A DNA stretch of 64,000 nucleotides, from positions 62,001-126,000 of the forward strand of contig NZ_JAAWWS010000145.1 of the NCBI RefSeq assembly GCF_012272825.1, read 5' to 3'. The position numbers and the translations under genes are program-made. The stretch is from Wenzhouxiangella sp. XN79A. GTDB taxonomy: Bacteria; Pseudomonadota; Gammaproteobacteria; Xanthomonadales; Wenzhouxiangellaceae. A model generated the notes under the pieces. That model was given only the letters and a program-made list of their open reading frames with translations, was not told the DNA's origin and made no database searches. Every line of letters starts with the position of its first letter. Positions within the stretch are counted from its first letter, which is position 1. Below, piece after piece: positions 1-9,985 of this stretch.

Positions 1-46
1 CCAACGCCAAACGGACCGCCGATGGCCGCAGCCGGAATGCGCTGGG

Positions 47-52
47 TATACT
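47..52 (+). promoter_or_regulatory. Candidate -10 box upstream of modA
   Basis: TATACT matches the sigma-70 -10 consensus at five of six positions and lies 25 nt before the modA start. No convincing -35 box is seen 16-18 nt upstream, so this is only a candidate. The upstream end of the region is cut by the window edge. Confidence 0.35.
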
Positions 53-77
53 CCCTCCCTGTTTCATCGGACGAAGA

Positions 78-845
78 ATGCTCATGTTGCGAGTGCCTGC
101 GAGTATAGTCCTGGCCGCCGTCGGCCTGTTCGTCGTCGGTTGCAGTGGCGACCAGGAGGAGGCCGGGTCACCGCTGCGGCTCGCAGTGGCTTCGAACTTC
201 GCCGAGCCCGCGCGTCGATTGGCCGAGGCGTTCGAGGCGCAGACCGGCACGACCGTCGAAATCAGCAACGGCTCGACGGGCAAGCTGTACCACCAGATCC
301 GCTCCGGCGCGCCGTTTCACGTCTTTCTCGCCGCAGACCGTGAACGGCCGACCTTGCTGGCCGAGGCCGGGCTCGGTCGGGCCGACACCCTGTTCGAATA
401 CGCCGCCGGCATTCTGATGCTGTGGATTCCCGGCCTGGCGGCGGGTGAGGACTGCCTGGCGGCGCTTCCGGACCTGGAGGGCAGGATCAGCATGGCCAAT
501 GCCGAGATCGCGCCCTACGGACTGGCGGCCGAGCAGGCGTTGATGTCGCTCGGTCTGTGGTCCCGGATCGAGCCGCGCCGCGTGATCGGCGAGAACATCG
601 GCCAGACCTTCCTGTTCGTTTCGACCGGCAACGCCGCTGCGGGTCTGATCGCCGGATCGCAGGCCGTTTCCGTCGATCGGGGCTGCCTGCAGGAGATCGA
701 TGCGGATCTGCACGAGCCGATTTCGCAGTACGCGGTGCAGGTCGCCGAACACCCCCAGGCGCCGGTATTCGTCGAGTTTCTGGCCTCGGAGTCATCACGG
801 GATCTGATTCGCGGCTTCCGCTACCGGACCGGCCCTGCGCGCTGA
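78..845 (+). CDS. modA: Molybdate ABC transporter substrate-binding lipoprotein ModA
   Basis: Periplasmic solute-binding protein (255 aa) that captures molybdate/tungstate for the ModBC importer. The N-terminus is hydrophobic and ends in a lipobox (VVGC, Cys22), so it is probably lipid-anchored. The family signatures RLAVASNFAEPARRLAE, a GSTGKLYHQI ligand-loop motif and FLAADRERP are present. Length fits the family (about 250 aa). An alternative ATG lies two codons downstream. Its stop overlaps the modB start (TGATG), so the three genes are translationally coupled. Specificity for molybdate rather than another oxyanion rests on family resemblance and on the ModB/ModC neighbours. Confidence 0.9.
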   Translation: MLMLRVPASIVLAAVGLFVVGCSGDQEEAGSPLRLAVASNFAEPARRLAEAFEAQTGTTVEISNGSTGKLYHQIRSGAPFHVFLAADRERPTLLAEAGLGRADTLFEYAAGILMLWIPGLAAGEDCLAALPDLEGRISMANAEIAPYGLAAEQALMSLGLWSRIEPRRVIGENIGQTFLFVSTGNAAAGLIAGSQAVSVDRGCLQEIDADLHEPISQYAVQVAEHPQAPVFVEFLASESSRDLIRGFRYRTGPAR

Positions 846-1522
846 TGGACTTTCCCGGCCTGACGCCGCTCCTGGTCACCGCGCAGCTGTCGGCCGTGAC
901 CACGCTGGTGCTGATCCTGATCGGCACGCCGCTGGCGTGGTGGCTGTCGTTTTCCCGCAACCGCTTCCGGCCGGCCGTGGAAGCCGTGGTGGCCATGCCG
1001 CTGGTGCTTCCGCCGACCGTGCTGGGGTTCTACCTGTTGTTGGCCATGGCACCCGATACGGTGCTGGGCCGCGGCTGGTTCGCGCTGACCGGCACGACGC
1101 TGGCCTTCAGCTTCTCCGGGCTGGTCGTGGCTTCGGCGATCTATTCGCTTCCGTTCTACGTGCAGCCGCTGACCGCGGCGTTTTCCCGACTGGGTCGGGA
1201 GACGCTGGAAACCGCAGCCAACCTCGGCGCCTCGCCGACCGCGACCTTCCTGCGCGTCGTCCTGCCGCAGTGTCGACAGGGCTTCGTGGTCGCGAGCATT
1301 CTCGCGTTCGCGCACACCGTCGGCGAGTTCGGGGTGGTGCTGATGGTTGGCGGGAACATTCCGGGCGTGACCCGGGTGGCCTCGATCGCCGTGTACGATC
1401 ACGTCGAGGCGCTGCAGTTGACCGAGGCGCACGTGCTGTCGGCCATCCTGCTGGTGTTCTCGTTCATCGTGCTGTTGATCGTCTACGTCTACCTGGGGCG
1501 CCGCCGGGCGATGCTTGCGTGA
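845..1522 (+). CDS. modB: Molybdate ABC transporter permease ModB
   Basis: Inner-membrane permease (225 aa; E. coli ModB is 229) that forms the molybdate channel as a dimer. About five hydrophobic segments are visible. The conserved EAA-type cytoplasmic loop (ETAANLGASPTATFLRVVLP) contacts the ATPase. The C-terminal stretch EFGVVLMVGGNIPG is characteristic of ModB and close relatives. The ATG was chosen because it overlaps the modA stop and gives the expected length; the frame stays open upstream inside modA, but that part reads as shadow sequence. It overlaps the GTG start of modC by 4 nt. Confidence 0.93.
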   Translation: MDFPGLTPLLVTAQLSAVTTLVLILIGTPLAWWLSFSRNRFRPAVEAVVAMPLVLPPTVLGFYLLLAMAPDTVLGRGWFALTGTTLAFSFSGLVVASAIYSLPFYVQPLTAAFSRLGRETLETAANLGASPTATFLRVVLPQCRQGFVVASILAFAHTVGEFGVVLMVGGNIPGVTRVASIAVYDHVEALQLTEAHVLSAILLVFSFIVLLIVYVYLGRRRAMLA

Positions 1523-2514
1523 TCGACTGGACCGTCGAAGTGGACTTTCCCGGGCTGGCCCTGCGTGCCGAAGGCATCGTGGGCGCCGGCGAGGTGCTCG
1601 GCATCCACGGCCCCTCGGGCAGCGGCAAGTCGACGCTGCTGCGGATCCTGGCCGGACTCGAGCCCGGCGCACGCGGCGAGATCCGGGTGCACGGCACGCC
1701 CTGGATGGGCCGCGACGGGCAGACCGTGCCGGCCTATCGCCGGCGATGCGCGCTGGTTGCCCAGCGGCCGATCTTCTTCGATCACCTCGATGTCCGGGAC
1801 AACCTCGCCTTCGGACGGCGCCGGCGCGGCCTCCCCGACGATGCCCGGCTGTTCGACCTGCTGCTCGACGTGCTGCACCTCGATGATCTGCTGAGGACCG
1901 ACGTGACGCGGCTGTCCGGCGGCGAGATGCAGCGGCTGGCCATTGCCAGGGCCTTGTACAGCGCGCCCGACATCCTGCTGCTCGACGAGCCGCTGACCGG
2001 GCTGGATGACGATCGCAAGCAGCGCATCGTCGACTGCCTGCTGCGTCTTCGCGGTGAACTGCGCACGCCGACCCTGTTCGTCAGCCATCACGTCCAGGAA
2101 CACGCCTGGATGTCGGATCGGATGGTGTTCGTGGACCGGGGACGCTTTTCCGAGTCGTTCGACGTCGGCGCCGCCCTGCGCGAGCGTGGTTTGAACGTGC
2201 TCGACGGCCTGCTGGTCGACGACGACTCGGTGCGGCTGGATGTCGACGAGCGGATCCTGCGCGTGCGCGAGCGGCCGCCGGGCCTCGTACCGGGTGACCG
2301 GGTGCGGATCCTGTTGCCCGCCGAGCAGATTCTGCTTGCCGACCATTCGGTGACCGGACTGGCCGACCAGGCGCTCGAACTGACCTCGTCGCCGACCCGG
2401 TTGGGCGACCACCTCGAAGCGTCCGTCGGTCGGCTGACCCTGGTCCTTCCCGCCGGTTCGCGCGGCAGGACCGCGCACTTCAATCTACATCCGCACAACC
2501 TGCGCCGGCTCTGA
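1519..2514 (+). CDS. modC: Molybdate ABC transporter ATPase ModC
   Basis: Cytoplasmic ATPase (331 aa) that powers molybdate import. It has Walker A GPSGSGKST, signature LSGGEMQRLAIARAL, Walker B ILLLDEPLTGLD and the H-loop SHH, followed by a C-terminal TOBE/Mop-like domain (about residues 265-331) that binds oxyanion and regulates transport in characterised ModC proteins. The start is GTG, overlapping the modB stop by 4 nt. It ends 11 nt from the convergent dgkA; no T-rich terminator is visible in that gap. No ModE-type operator was recognised upstream of the operon. Confidence 0.92.
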   Translation: MIDWTVEVDFPGLALRAEGIVGAGEVLGIHGPSGSGKSTLLRILAGLEPGARGEIRVHGTPWMGRDGQTVPAYRRRCALVAQRPIFFDHLDVRDNLAFGRRRRGLPDDARLFDLLLDVLHLDDLLRTDVTRLSGGEMQRLAIARALYSAPDILLLDEPLTGLDDDRKQRIVDCLLRLRGELRTPTLFVSHHVQEHAWMSDRMVFVDRGRFSESFDVGAALRERGLNVLDGLLVDDDSVRLDVDERILRVRERPPGLVPGDRVRILLPAEQILLADHSVTGLADQALELTSSPTRLGDHLEASVGRLTLVLPAGSRGRTAHFNLHPHNLRRL

Positions 2515-2525
2515 TCCCGGCGCGC

Positions 2526-2903
2526 TCAGCCTGCAACGCGATCGAGCAGCGCGGCCAGCCAGACCGCGCCGGTGAGCATCATCATCGTCATGACCATCGC
2601 CGAACCGGCATCCTTGGCCTTGGCCGACAGATCGTGTTCTTCCTCGCCGATCCGGTCGACCGCGGCCTCGATGGCCGAGTTGCCCAGCTCGGCGGCCAGT
2701 ACCAGCACCCAGGCGCCGACGAGCAGCATGAACTCCAACGCGCTGTCGGCCAGCAGCCCGGCCAGCGGAACCAGCAGCACCAGCACGACGAGCTGGAACC
2801 GGAACGCGGCCTCGTCGCGGAATACCCGCCGATAACCCTTCAGCGAGTTCTGCGTGGCGTAGACCAGACGCTTGAACTCGTTGTTCGGCGTGTGCCGTTT
2901 CAC
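2526..2903 (-). CDS. dgkA: Diacylglycerol kinase DgkA
   Basis: Small integral membrane kinase (125 aa; E. coli 122) that phosphorylates diacylglycerol to phosphatidic acid, recycling lipid from envelope glycan synthesis. The catalytic signature ELGNSAIEAAVDRI is intact, as are three transmembrane segments and the amphipathic N-terminal helix. The start is GTG, overlapping the prlC stop by 4 nt (GTGA), so it is the last gene of the alaA-prlC-dgkA operon. The reading frame is open far upstream, but that extension is antisense-like shadow of prlC. Confidence 0.92.
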   Translation of the reverse strand: MKRHTPNNEFKRLVYATQNSLKGYRRVFRDEAAFRFQLVVLVLLVPLAGLLADSALEFMLLVGAWVLVLAAELGNSAIEAAVDRIGEEEHDLSAKAKDAGSAMVMTMMMLTGAVWLAALLDRVAG

Positions 2904-4939
2904 GCCGCGATCCCGTAGGCGTCGAGCAGCGGCTCGAGCATTGCAGCGCGGCCGCGGAACGCCTGCCACGACTCGGCCATCGGCCGACTGCCGCCCACGG
3001 CCAGGATTTCCTCGCGCAGTCGCCGGCCGACCTCGACGTCGAGCAGGCCGCGTTCGCGGAACAGCTCGAAGGCGTCGCGGGCGAGCTGCTCGGCCCACAG
3101 ATAGCTGTAGTAGCCGGCCGCGTAGCCGCCGTCGAACAGGTGGCTGAAGCTCATCAGGTAGCGGTTGAACTCGGGCAGCGGCGTCACGGCCACCTCGTCG
3201 TGGATCCGCCGCATGACCTCGACGGGCGCTTCGTCGGTATCTCGGTGCAGCGCCATGTCGGTCAGGGCGAACTCCAGCTGCCGGGTCAGTGCGATCGCAC
3301 CGAGGAACTTGCGGTCGTCGTTCAGGGCCTCGACCCACGCGGCCGGCAGGGCCTCGCCGGTCTCGTGGTGACGGGCGAAGGTGTTCAGGAAGGCCGGCTC
3401 CCAGGTCCAGCCCTCGAGCAGCTGGCTCGGCAGCTCGACGGCGTCCCATTCCACGCCGGAGATGCCGGCCACCGGTGGCCAGTCGACCCTGGTCAGCAGG
3501 TGGTGCAGGCAGTGGCCGAACTCGTGGAACAGCGTCACGACGTCGTCGTGGCGCAGCAGGCTCGGATGGCCGCTTCGCGGCGCGGCGAAGTTGCAGGTGA
3601 GAAACGCGACCGGCGCGCGCGGTGTGCCCGACAGCGCGCTGCGCTGCCGGCAGACGTCCATCCACGCGCCCCCCTGCTTGCCGGAGCGGGCGTAGAGGTC
3701 GAGATACAGCCCGGCGTCGGGTTGGGCCCGATCGCCGTCCTGCCCGAGCCGCACGCGGTAGTAGCGGACATCGGCGTGCCAGGTCGGCACGTCGTCGTCG
3801 CGCTCGAAGCGGATGCCGAACAGCCGCTCGGCCAGCCCGAACAGGCCCGTCAGCGTGCGTTCGAGTTCGAAGTAGGGCTTGAGCTTTTCCTGGTTCAGGC
3901 CCAGCGTGGCCTCGCGCATCTTCTCCGAGTAGTACGCGATGTCCCAGGGCTCGAGCCGGTCGGGCCCGCCCTGCTCGACGGCGAACGCGGTCAGCTCTTC
4001 GAGCTGCTCGGCGGCCGTGGCGCGGGCGCGTTTCGCCAGCCCGCGCAGGAAGTTCTCGACGGTCTCGGCGTTCGGTGCCATGCGACGCTCCAGCTTTGCC
4101 GCCGCCGGGTCCGGGTAGCCGAGCAGCGCGGCCTGTTCGCGCCTGAGTGCCAGCATCTCGTCAACGATCGGTTCGTTGTCGTGCTGCCCGGCCTGCGGAC
4201 CCTGGCTGGAGGCGCGGGTGGCGTGCGCGGTATAGAAGCGCTCGCGCAGCTTTCGATCGTCGGCGTAGGTGACGATGGCGTGGTAGCAGGGGTAGGACAG
4301 GTCGGCCAGCCAGCCGTCGCGATCGGCGGCCTCGGCGCGCGCGGCCAGCGTGTGCAGCGCCGAGTCGGGCAGGCCGGCCAGCGCGTCGGTGGTCTCGAAA
4401 TGTTCGGTGTAGCCCTCGGTGGCATCGAGCACGTGGTTGCCGAAGGTGTTGCCGAGCGTCGAGAGCCTGAGGCTGATTTCGGTGAAGCGTTCGCGCGCGT
4501 CGTCGTCGAGATCGACGCCCGACTGGCGGAAATCGATCAGCTCCTCGGCCACCATGCGTCGGAACGCTTCGGGCCGGTCGTTGAAGTCATCGCTCGAGGC
4601 CACGGTGTTCCAGCACCCATACAGTGCGCGATTCTGCCCGCGCGCGGTATAGAACGCGGTGATCTTCTCGAGACAGGCCGTGAACGCCTCACGCCACTCC
4701 GGCGTATTGGTCACGGCGTGCAGGTGGCCGACCGTCGACCAGGCCAGCGCCAGCGCGTCGTCGGCGCGGACCTCGTCGGCCAGCGTCTCCGGCGTGGCAT
4801 CGCGTTCGCCGCGTTCGATGGCGTCGAGCAGCGCCTGGTACTCGGCCAGCCGGCGCTCGACGGCCGGCAGCGCGTGCTCCGGGCGAACCGCGTCGAAGCG
4901 CGGCAGGCCCGGTTCGAGCAGGGGATTGGTCTCGGTCAT
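2900..4939 (-). CDS. prlC: Oligopeptidase A, M3 family zinc metallopeptidase
   Basis: Cytosolic thimet-type endopeptidase (679 aa; E. coli PrlC/OpdA 680) that degrades short peptides, including cleaved signal peptides. The zinc site HEFGH lies at residues 472-476 and the downstream third zinc ligand region (GVEWDAVELPSQLLEGW) is intact. The start ATG overlaps the alaA stop by 4 nt. A 4-nt overlap with dgkA follows. Pairing with alaA and dgkA looks like a housekeeping operon rather than a dedicated pathway. Confidence 0.95.
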   Translation of the reverse strand: MTETNPLLEPGLPRFDAVRPEHALPAVERRLAEYQALLDAIERGERDATPETLADEVRADDALALAWSTVGHLHAVTNTPEWREAFTACLEKITAFYTARGQNRALYGCWNTVASSDDFNDRPEAFRRMVAEELIDFRQSGVDLDDDARERFTEISLRLSTLGNTFGNHVLDATEGYTEHFETTDALAGLPDSALHTLAARAEAADRDGWLADLSYPCYHAIVTYADDRKLRERFYTAHATRASSQGPQAGQHDNEPIVDEMLALRREQAALLGYPDPAAAKLERRMAPNAETVENFLRGLAKRARATAAEQLEELTAFAVEQGGPDRLEPWDIAYYSEKMREATLGLNQEKLKPYFELERTLTGLFGLAERLFGIRFERDDDVPTWHADVRYYRVRLGQDGDRAQPDAGLYLDLYARSGKQGGAWMDVCRQRSALSGTPRAPVAFLTCNFAAPRSGHPSLLRHDDVVTLFHEFGHCLHHLLTRVDWPPVAGISGVEWDAVELPSQLLEGWTWEPAFLNTFARHHETGEALPAAWVEALNDDRKFLGAIALTRQLEFALTDMALHRDTDEAPVEVMRRIHDEVAVTPLPEFNRYLMSFSHLFDGGYAAGYYSYLWAEQLARDAFELFRERGLLDVEVGRRLREEILAVGGSRPMAESWQAFRGRAAMLEPLLDAYGIAA

Positions 4940-6144
4940 AGCAGTTCGTCGAGCTGTGTGTCGATGGCCTCGATCGCCCGGGTCAGGCGATGCGGCTCGG
5001 GCAGCAGGGTGATCCGGAAATGGCGCGGGTCGGCGATGTTGAAGCTGGTGCCGGGCACGACCAGCACGTGGTGATGTTCGAGCAGTTCGGCGGCGAACGC
5101 GTGGTCGTCGAAGTCGCGGCCGGTCTTCACCGACGGAAACGCATACATCGCGCCTCGGGGGGGCACGAGTTCGAGATGGCGCGAGGCGGCCACCGCGTCG
5201 ATGACGGCGCGCCGGGCCTCGTACAGCCGGCCGCCTTCGCCGGTCAGTTCGTGGATCGACTGGTAGCCGCCCAGCGCGGTCTGGACGGCCCACTGGGTCG
5301 GCACGTTCGAGGACAGCCGCAGTGCGGCCAGCTTCTCGACCGCCAGCCGGTAGGCCTCGGCGCGTTCGATGTCGCCGGTGAACACCATCCAGCCGACTCG
5401 CCAGCCGCAGGCGCGATAGACCTTCGACAGGCCGCCGAAGCTGACGCACAGCGTGTCGTCGACCAGCGTGGCCATCGGCGTGAATTCCGCGCCGTCGTAG
5501 GTGATCGCATCGTAGATCTCGTCGGCGAACAGCACCAGGTCGTGGCGTTCTGCAATGGCCGCCAGTTCGTTCAGCAGCGATTCCGGATAGACCGCGCCGG
5601 TCGGGTTGTTCGGGTTGATCACGACCAGCGCACGCGTGCGCTCGGTGATCTGCGCCTCGATCGCGGCCGGATCGGGCAGGAAGCCGTTGCCGGCGGTGCA
5701 CTCGTAGTGCACGGCCCTGCCGCCGTTGAGTACCACCGCGGCCGTCCACAGCGGATAGTCCGGCGCCGGCACCAGCACCTCGTCGCCGGGCTCGAGCAAG
5801 GCACGCAGGGTCAGGTCGACCAGCTCGGAGACGCCGTTGCCGATGAAGACCTGGTGGAAGCGCGTATCGACCAGCCCGCGTTCCTGGAACTGGATCGCCA
5901 CGGCCTCGCGGGCCGGGAAGATGCCGGTCTGCGGGCCGTAGGCGTCGCTGGACTTCAGGTTGCGCACGATCGCCTCGCGCATCGTCTCCGGTGCATGCAG
6001 CCCGAACGCGCCGGGGTTGCCGACGTTGAGGTGCAGGATCTCGTGACCCTGGGCCTCGAGCTCGTGCGCACGGCGGGCCAGCGGGCCGCGGATCTCGTAG
6101 CGCACGTCGGCGACGCGGCTGGCGGTCTGGATCGGTGTCTTCAT
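4936..6144 (-). CDS. alaA: PLP-dependent aminotransferase, AlaA type
   Basis: Class I/II aminotransferase (402 aa; E. coli AlaA 405) expected to interconvert pyruvate/glutamate and alanine/2-oxoglutarate. The Schiff-base lysine is K241 in the context SFGGLSKVYRACGWRVGW. The N-terminus (RYEIRGPLARRAHELEA) and the NPNNPTG motif match the AlaA/AlaC subgroup. The start chosen gives family length; an upstream extension in the same frame reads into the divergent SET gene and is not credible. First gene of a three-gene operon with prlC and dgkA. Confidence 0.9.
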   Translation of the reverse strand: MKTPIQTASRVADVRYEIRGPLARRAHELEAQGHEILHLNVGNPGAFGLHAPETMREAIVRNLKSSDAYGPQTGIFPAREAVAIQFQERGLVDTRFHQVFIGNGVSELVDLTLRALLEPGDEVLVPAPDYPLWTAAVVLNGGRAVHYECTAGNGFLPDPAAIEAQITERTRALVVINPNNPTGAVYPESLLNELAAIAERHDLVLFADEIYDAITYDGAEFTPMATLVDDTLCVSFGGLSKVYRACGWRVGWMVFTGDIERAEAYRLAVEKLAALRLSSNVPTQWAVQTALGGYQSIHELTGEGGRLYEARRAVIDAVAASRHLELVPPRGAMYAFPSVKTGRDFDDHAFAAELLEHHHVLVVPGTSFNIADPRHFRITLLPEPHRLTRAIEAIDTQLDELL

Positions 6145-6225
6145 GGCCGTAATGATAGCGCCGGCCCGACCGGTGCACCGGGACGCGGCGCCGAATCGCA
6201 GGGCCTGCTCGGCGATAATGAGCGG

Positions 6226-6555
6226 ATGGACAAGAACTACGACGACAACCCCCACGCCTACGTGGCCGATTCGCCGATTCACGGCAAGGGCCTGTTCGCT
6301 CGCGTGGACATCGCCGCCGACGACTTCATCGGCACCTACGAAGGCCCCGACACGCTCGAGGACGGCATGCACGTGCTCTGGTTGTGGAACGAAGAGAACG
6401 AGCGCTGGGAAGGCATCGACGGCCGGAACGAAATGCGCTTCCTCAACCACGCCCGTCCGCCGAACGCCGAGTGGTACGACAACGACCTCTACGCGCTCCG
6501 GGATATCGAGGCGGGCGAGGAGATCACCTTCGATTACGGGGAGGATTGGGAATAG
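6226..6555 (+). CDS. Small SET-domain protein (putative lysine methyltransferase)
   Basis: Stand-alone 109-aa SET domain. The N-terminal GKGLFARVDI strand, the pseudoknot motif RFLNHARPPNAEW (cofactor-contacting Asn-His) and the catalytic EEITFDYGEDW are all present, so the minimal fold with S-adenosylmethionine and target-lysine sites looks complete. It lacks pre-SET and post-SET cysteine clusters. Bacterial SET proteins of this size are known but mostly of unknown substrate. It is divergent from alaA with an 81-nt gap and has no obvious partner gene. The substrate cannot be inferred from the sequence. Confidence 0.8.
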   Translation: MDKNYDDNPHAYVADSPIHGKGLFARVDIAADDFIGTYEGPDTLEDGMHVLWLWNEENERWEGIDGRNEMRFLNHARPPNAEWYDNDLYALRDIEAGEEITFDYGEDWE

Positions 6556-6600
6556 GCGGGCGGTTTCCGGTTTCCGGGTTTAGCAAGGACTTCGAAAAGC

Positions 6601-6690
6601 GTTTCTCGCAACGACGCAGAGGCGCAGAGAAAGGCAACAAGAGGTGTTCTTCTTGCTGATCCGCGTCCATCCGCGTCCATCTGCGGTCAA
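6601..6690 (+). repeat. Intergenic repeat: TTTCTC/GAGAAA inverted repeat plus CCGCGTCCAT units
   Basis: Between the SET gene and xthA lie two motifs. At 6602-6632 an interrupted inverted repeat runs from TTTCTCGC to GAGAAA. At 6661-6688 two perfect copies of CCGCGTCCAT are followed by a degenerate third. Both look like widespread intergenic repeats of unknown function that I recall from unrelated bacterial genomes; this was not searched. A degenerate relative of the second motif occurs in opposite orientation near 44862-44905. Confidence 0.55.
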
Positions 6691-6768
6691 CGCCTTCCGA
6701 ATCCCGCTCGATCCAGCTGACGCGCCTGCGCTACCCTTTCGGCCCTTTTCAATGGTGACCGATCGCCG

Positions 6769-7536
6769 ATGAACATCACGTCCTGGAACGTCAATTCGCT
6801 GAAGATCCGGCTCGAGCAGGTGCTGGAGTGGATGGAAGCCAACGGGCCCGATGTGCTGGGCCTGCAGGAAACCAAGCTGAAAGACGAGAACTTCCCGGCC
6901 GACGCGATCCGGGCGGCGGGGTACCAGGCGGCATTCTCGGGGCAGGCGACGTACAACGGCGTGGCCTTGCTGTCGAAGACGCCGGCCGAGGACCTGCGCA
7001 CCGATATTCCCGGCTTCGACGATCCGCACAAGCGCACCATCGCCGGCACCTTCGACGGCGTGCGGGTGATCAACCTGTACGTGGTCAACGGCAAGGCCGT
7101 CGGCGACGAGAAGTACGAATGGAAGCTGAAGTGGCTGGACGCAGTGACCCGCTGGGTCGAGGCCGAACTGCAGCAGCACGACGAGCTGGTCGTGATCGGC
7201 GACTTCAACATCGCGCCCGACGACCGCGACGTCCACGACCCCGAGGAGTGGCACGAGAAGATCCTCTGCTCCACGCCCGAGCGCGAGGCGCTGAAGCGCA
7301 TGCTCGACCTGGGTTTGACCGACAGCTACCGTCTGTTCGAACAGCCCGAGCGGGTCTACTCCTGGTACGACTACCGCCAGCTGGCGTTTCGTCGGAAACG
7401 CGGCCTGCGCATCGACCTGGCGCTGGTGTCCGACGCGCTGAAGGACAAGGTCGTCGCCAGCACCATCGACCTCGAGCCGCGCGCACTCGAGCGGCCGTCG
7501 GACCATGCGCCGGTGACCGTGGAGTTGGAGCGCTAA
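6769..7536 (+). CDS. xthA: Exodeoxyribonuclease III
   Basis: AP endonuclease/3'-5' exonuclease (255 aa; E. coli XthA 268) of base excision repair. Active-site residues are visible: N7 in SWNVNS, E34 in LGLQETKL, D145 and N147 in GDFNIAP, and the C-terminal SDHAP with H246. The start ATG gives the conserved MNITSWNVNS N-terminus. It converges on the ABC permease with a 4-nt overlap. A diverged 39-bp copy of its last codons is found 5.1 kb downstream (12635-12673). Confidence 0.95.
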   Translation: MNITSWNVNSLKIRLEQVLEWMEANGPDVLGLQETKLKDENFPADAIRAAGYQAAFSGQATYNGVALLSKTPAEDLRTDIPGFDDPHKRTIAGTFDGVRVINLYVVNGKAVGDEKYEWKLKWLDAVTRWVEAELQQHDELVVIGDFNIAPDDRDVHDPEEWHEKILCSTPEREALKRMLDLGLTDSYRLFEQPERVYSWYDYRQLAFRRKRGLRIDLALVSDALKDKVVASTIDLEPRALERPSDHAPVTVELER

Positions 7537-9985
7537 TCGTCCTTCAGATGCGCTGCAGGCGGTGCGTGGGCCGATCGCCAGGCCGGCGCGAGGGCTGCGC
7601 TCAGCAGGACGACCAGCAGTGCGATGCTCGCGGTGCCGACCATCGCGAACGGCGACTGATCGCTGGGGAGAAGGCCCGGTTCCAGCAGTTCGACCGCGAT
7701 CCAGGCTGTCGGCGCGGCCAGCACCAGGCCCGGAAGACCCAGTCGCACCGCACGTAGTATCGCCAGCCGGAACAGCGCTGAGGGAGAGGCCCCGATCGAG
7801 GCTCGGATCGCGAACTCCCGCCGGTGCGCATCGGCGAGAAACCGCTGGGTCCCGTAGAAGCCGATGGCGGCCAGCGCAATCGTGAGCAGGGCGGCGACGA
7901 GCGTGACGCGAAAGCGAGCCCGGTCCTCGGCCACGATGCGCAAGAACTGCGCGTCGAGCGCGTAGACGTCCTGGATCTCGAGCTCCAGCGCGCCGCTCTC
8001 GATCCGGTCCTGGATCGCTTCTCGTACACGAGCGGGCGACAAGGAAGTCTTCAGGATAATTCGATCGAGATTGGCGAACGGTGTGGCCTCGACGAACAGC
8101 AGAGGATCCTGATCGTCGTCCGGATGCGCCAGCACGACGTCTTCGATCACGGCCGACACGGTTCGCGCCGGCGGCTCGCCCGGGAACGCCGTGACTTCGA
8201 AGGTTTCTCCAACGACATCGGCACGACCGAACAGAAGCTGGGCCAGCCGCCGTTCGATCACGACGCTCGATGGATCACCGGGCTCGGGCCAGGCGCCGTG
8301 CAGAACGCGGAGTCCGAGAGTGCTGCCATAGCCGATATCCGACGATACCGATTGCACATCCACCGACTCACCGTCCACAGACCAGGCCTGGACACCCATG
8401 GTGATGCGGAACTTCCCGCCCGGCACCGGCAGTCCGAAGCCGATCTCCTCGAAGGCGGTGATCCCGTCCAGCGCGACCCGGACGCGATCGCGGCGGGACT
8501 GGTGCGCCTCCAGGCTGTTCTGGGCGAAATGCATACTCTGTGCAAAGACCGGGACGATCACGACCACCCGCTCACGGTCATAGCCGAGGTCGCGCTGTTC
8601 GAGCTCCCACGCATAGGCGGCAAGCCCCAGCGTGACGGCCGTCACAACGCCGGCGATCACGATCTGGAGTGTCGTGCCGGCGAACTGGAAGCCGCTGATC
8701 GGGTGGCCCAGTTTCCGGGTGCCCGAGTGGATGCCGGAGCGATTCATCACGGCGATCGGGGCCGCCGCCGAAATCGCGGCCATCGACAAGGCCACCACGG
8801 TCAGGATTCCCACGATGCCTGGATCGAGGATGGTGCCGATCCGCCAGTCGGCGTTCTGGAAAAACGGCAGGGTACGCAGCTGGCCATTCAGCGGGGCGGC
8901 CAGGATCAGGGCCAGGATCAGTGCGACCAGCAGGAACACTACCGATTCGACACACAGCTGCTGCGCCAGGCGCAGTTTCGTCGCGCCGAGCGCTTCCCGA
9001 ATGGCCATCTCGCGAGTTCGCGCAGGGGCTCGGGCCAGCAGATAGAGCCCGGTGTTGATCGCCGCGACCAGGGCCACGAGCAGAGTCAGGGTCAACAGCA
9101 ACTGCAGCTGACGGAGCTGCTCGTCTCGGGCCGGGGGGTTGAACGTGAAGCCGGGATCGACGCGCAGCCGGCCTTCGGCAGGCACGATGGCGTCGGCGCC
9201 GTCGCCGACCAGCCCCGCAATCAGTTCGCGTTCGACCGAGTCGAGCGAGCGCTCGCCCGTCGTGCGTCCGATGACTCGATACAAGGCGATTCGGTTGGCG
9301 ATGTCGGGTACGCCCATGGTGGCGAACCTGGTGCTGACCAGCGGATCCGCCGGCAGCCACATGGCCGTCCCCTGGCCGAAGCTGGCTTCGACCTCCGGCG
9401 CCATCACGCCCACGATCCGCACCGCACCGACGCGTTCCCACGAGGACCCCGCCGGGCCGGGCTGCTCGATCTCGAGGCTCAGCGTCTGCCCCACCACATC
9501 GGTTCGACCGCCGAACTGGTGCTCCCAGAAGCGGTGGGAGAGAACAGCCACCGGAGTCGCGTCGACAGCATGATCGGCGGGCTCGAGACCTCGTCCGATC
9601 AGAACCCGGGGGCGAAGGCCGCCGAAGTACTCCGTCGTGACCCATTCCGATGAAACCTCTCCGTTTCGACCGTCCGTCGACCAACGAACGAGGTTCGAGG
9701 TGATTCCGACGGCGGACTCGAGGCCCGTCGATGCTTCCTGCACAAGATCGATCTGGGGTCTTGAGACGCCTTGCGGATGACCATCCAGGATGAACGAGAT
9801 CGTAATCAACTGGTCCGGTTCGGCGAATCCCTTCGGCGGGGCCGGTCGAAGCGTGTCGTACAGTGTTAAGAACGAAGCCAGAAAGGCCAGCGCTGTGGCC
9901 AATGCGAGAATGATCAGCAGGCTCGCAACCGGGCTGGCCCGATGCACGCGCCAGGCCTGAACCAGGTCGTGCTGTAGCGACTGGA

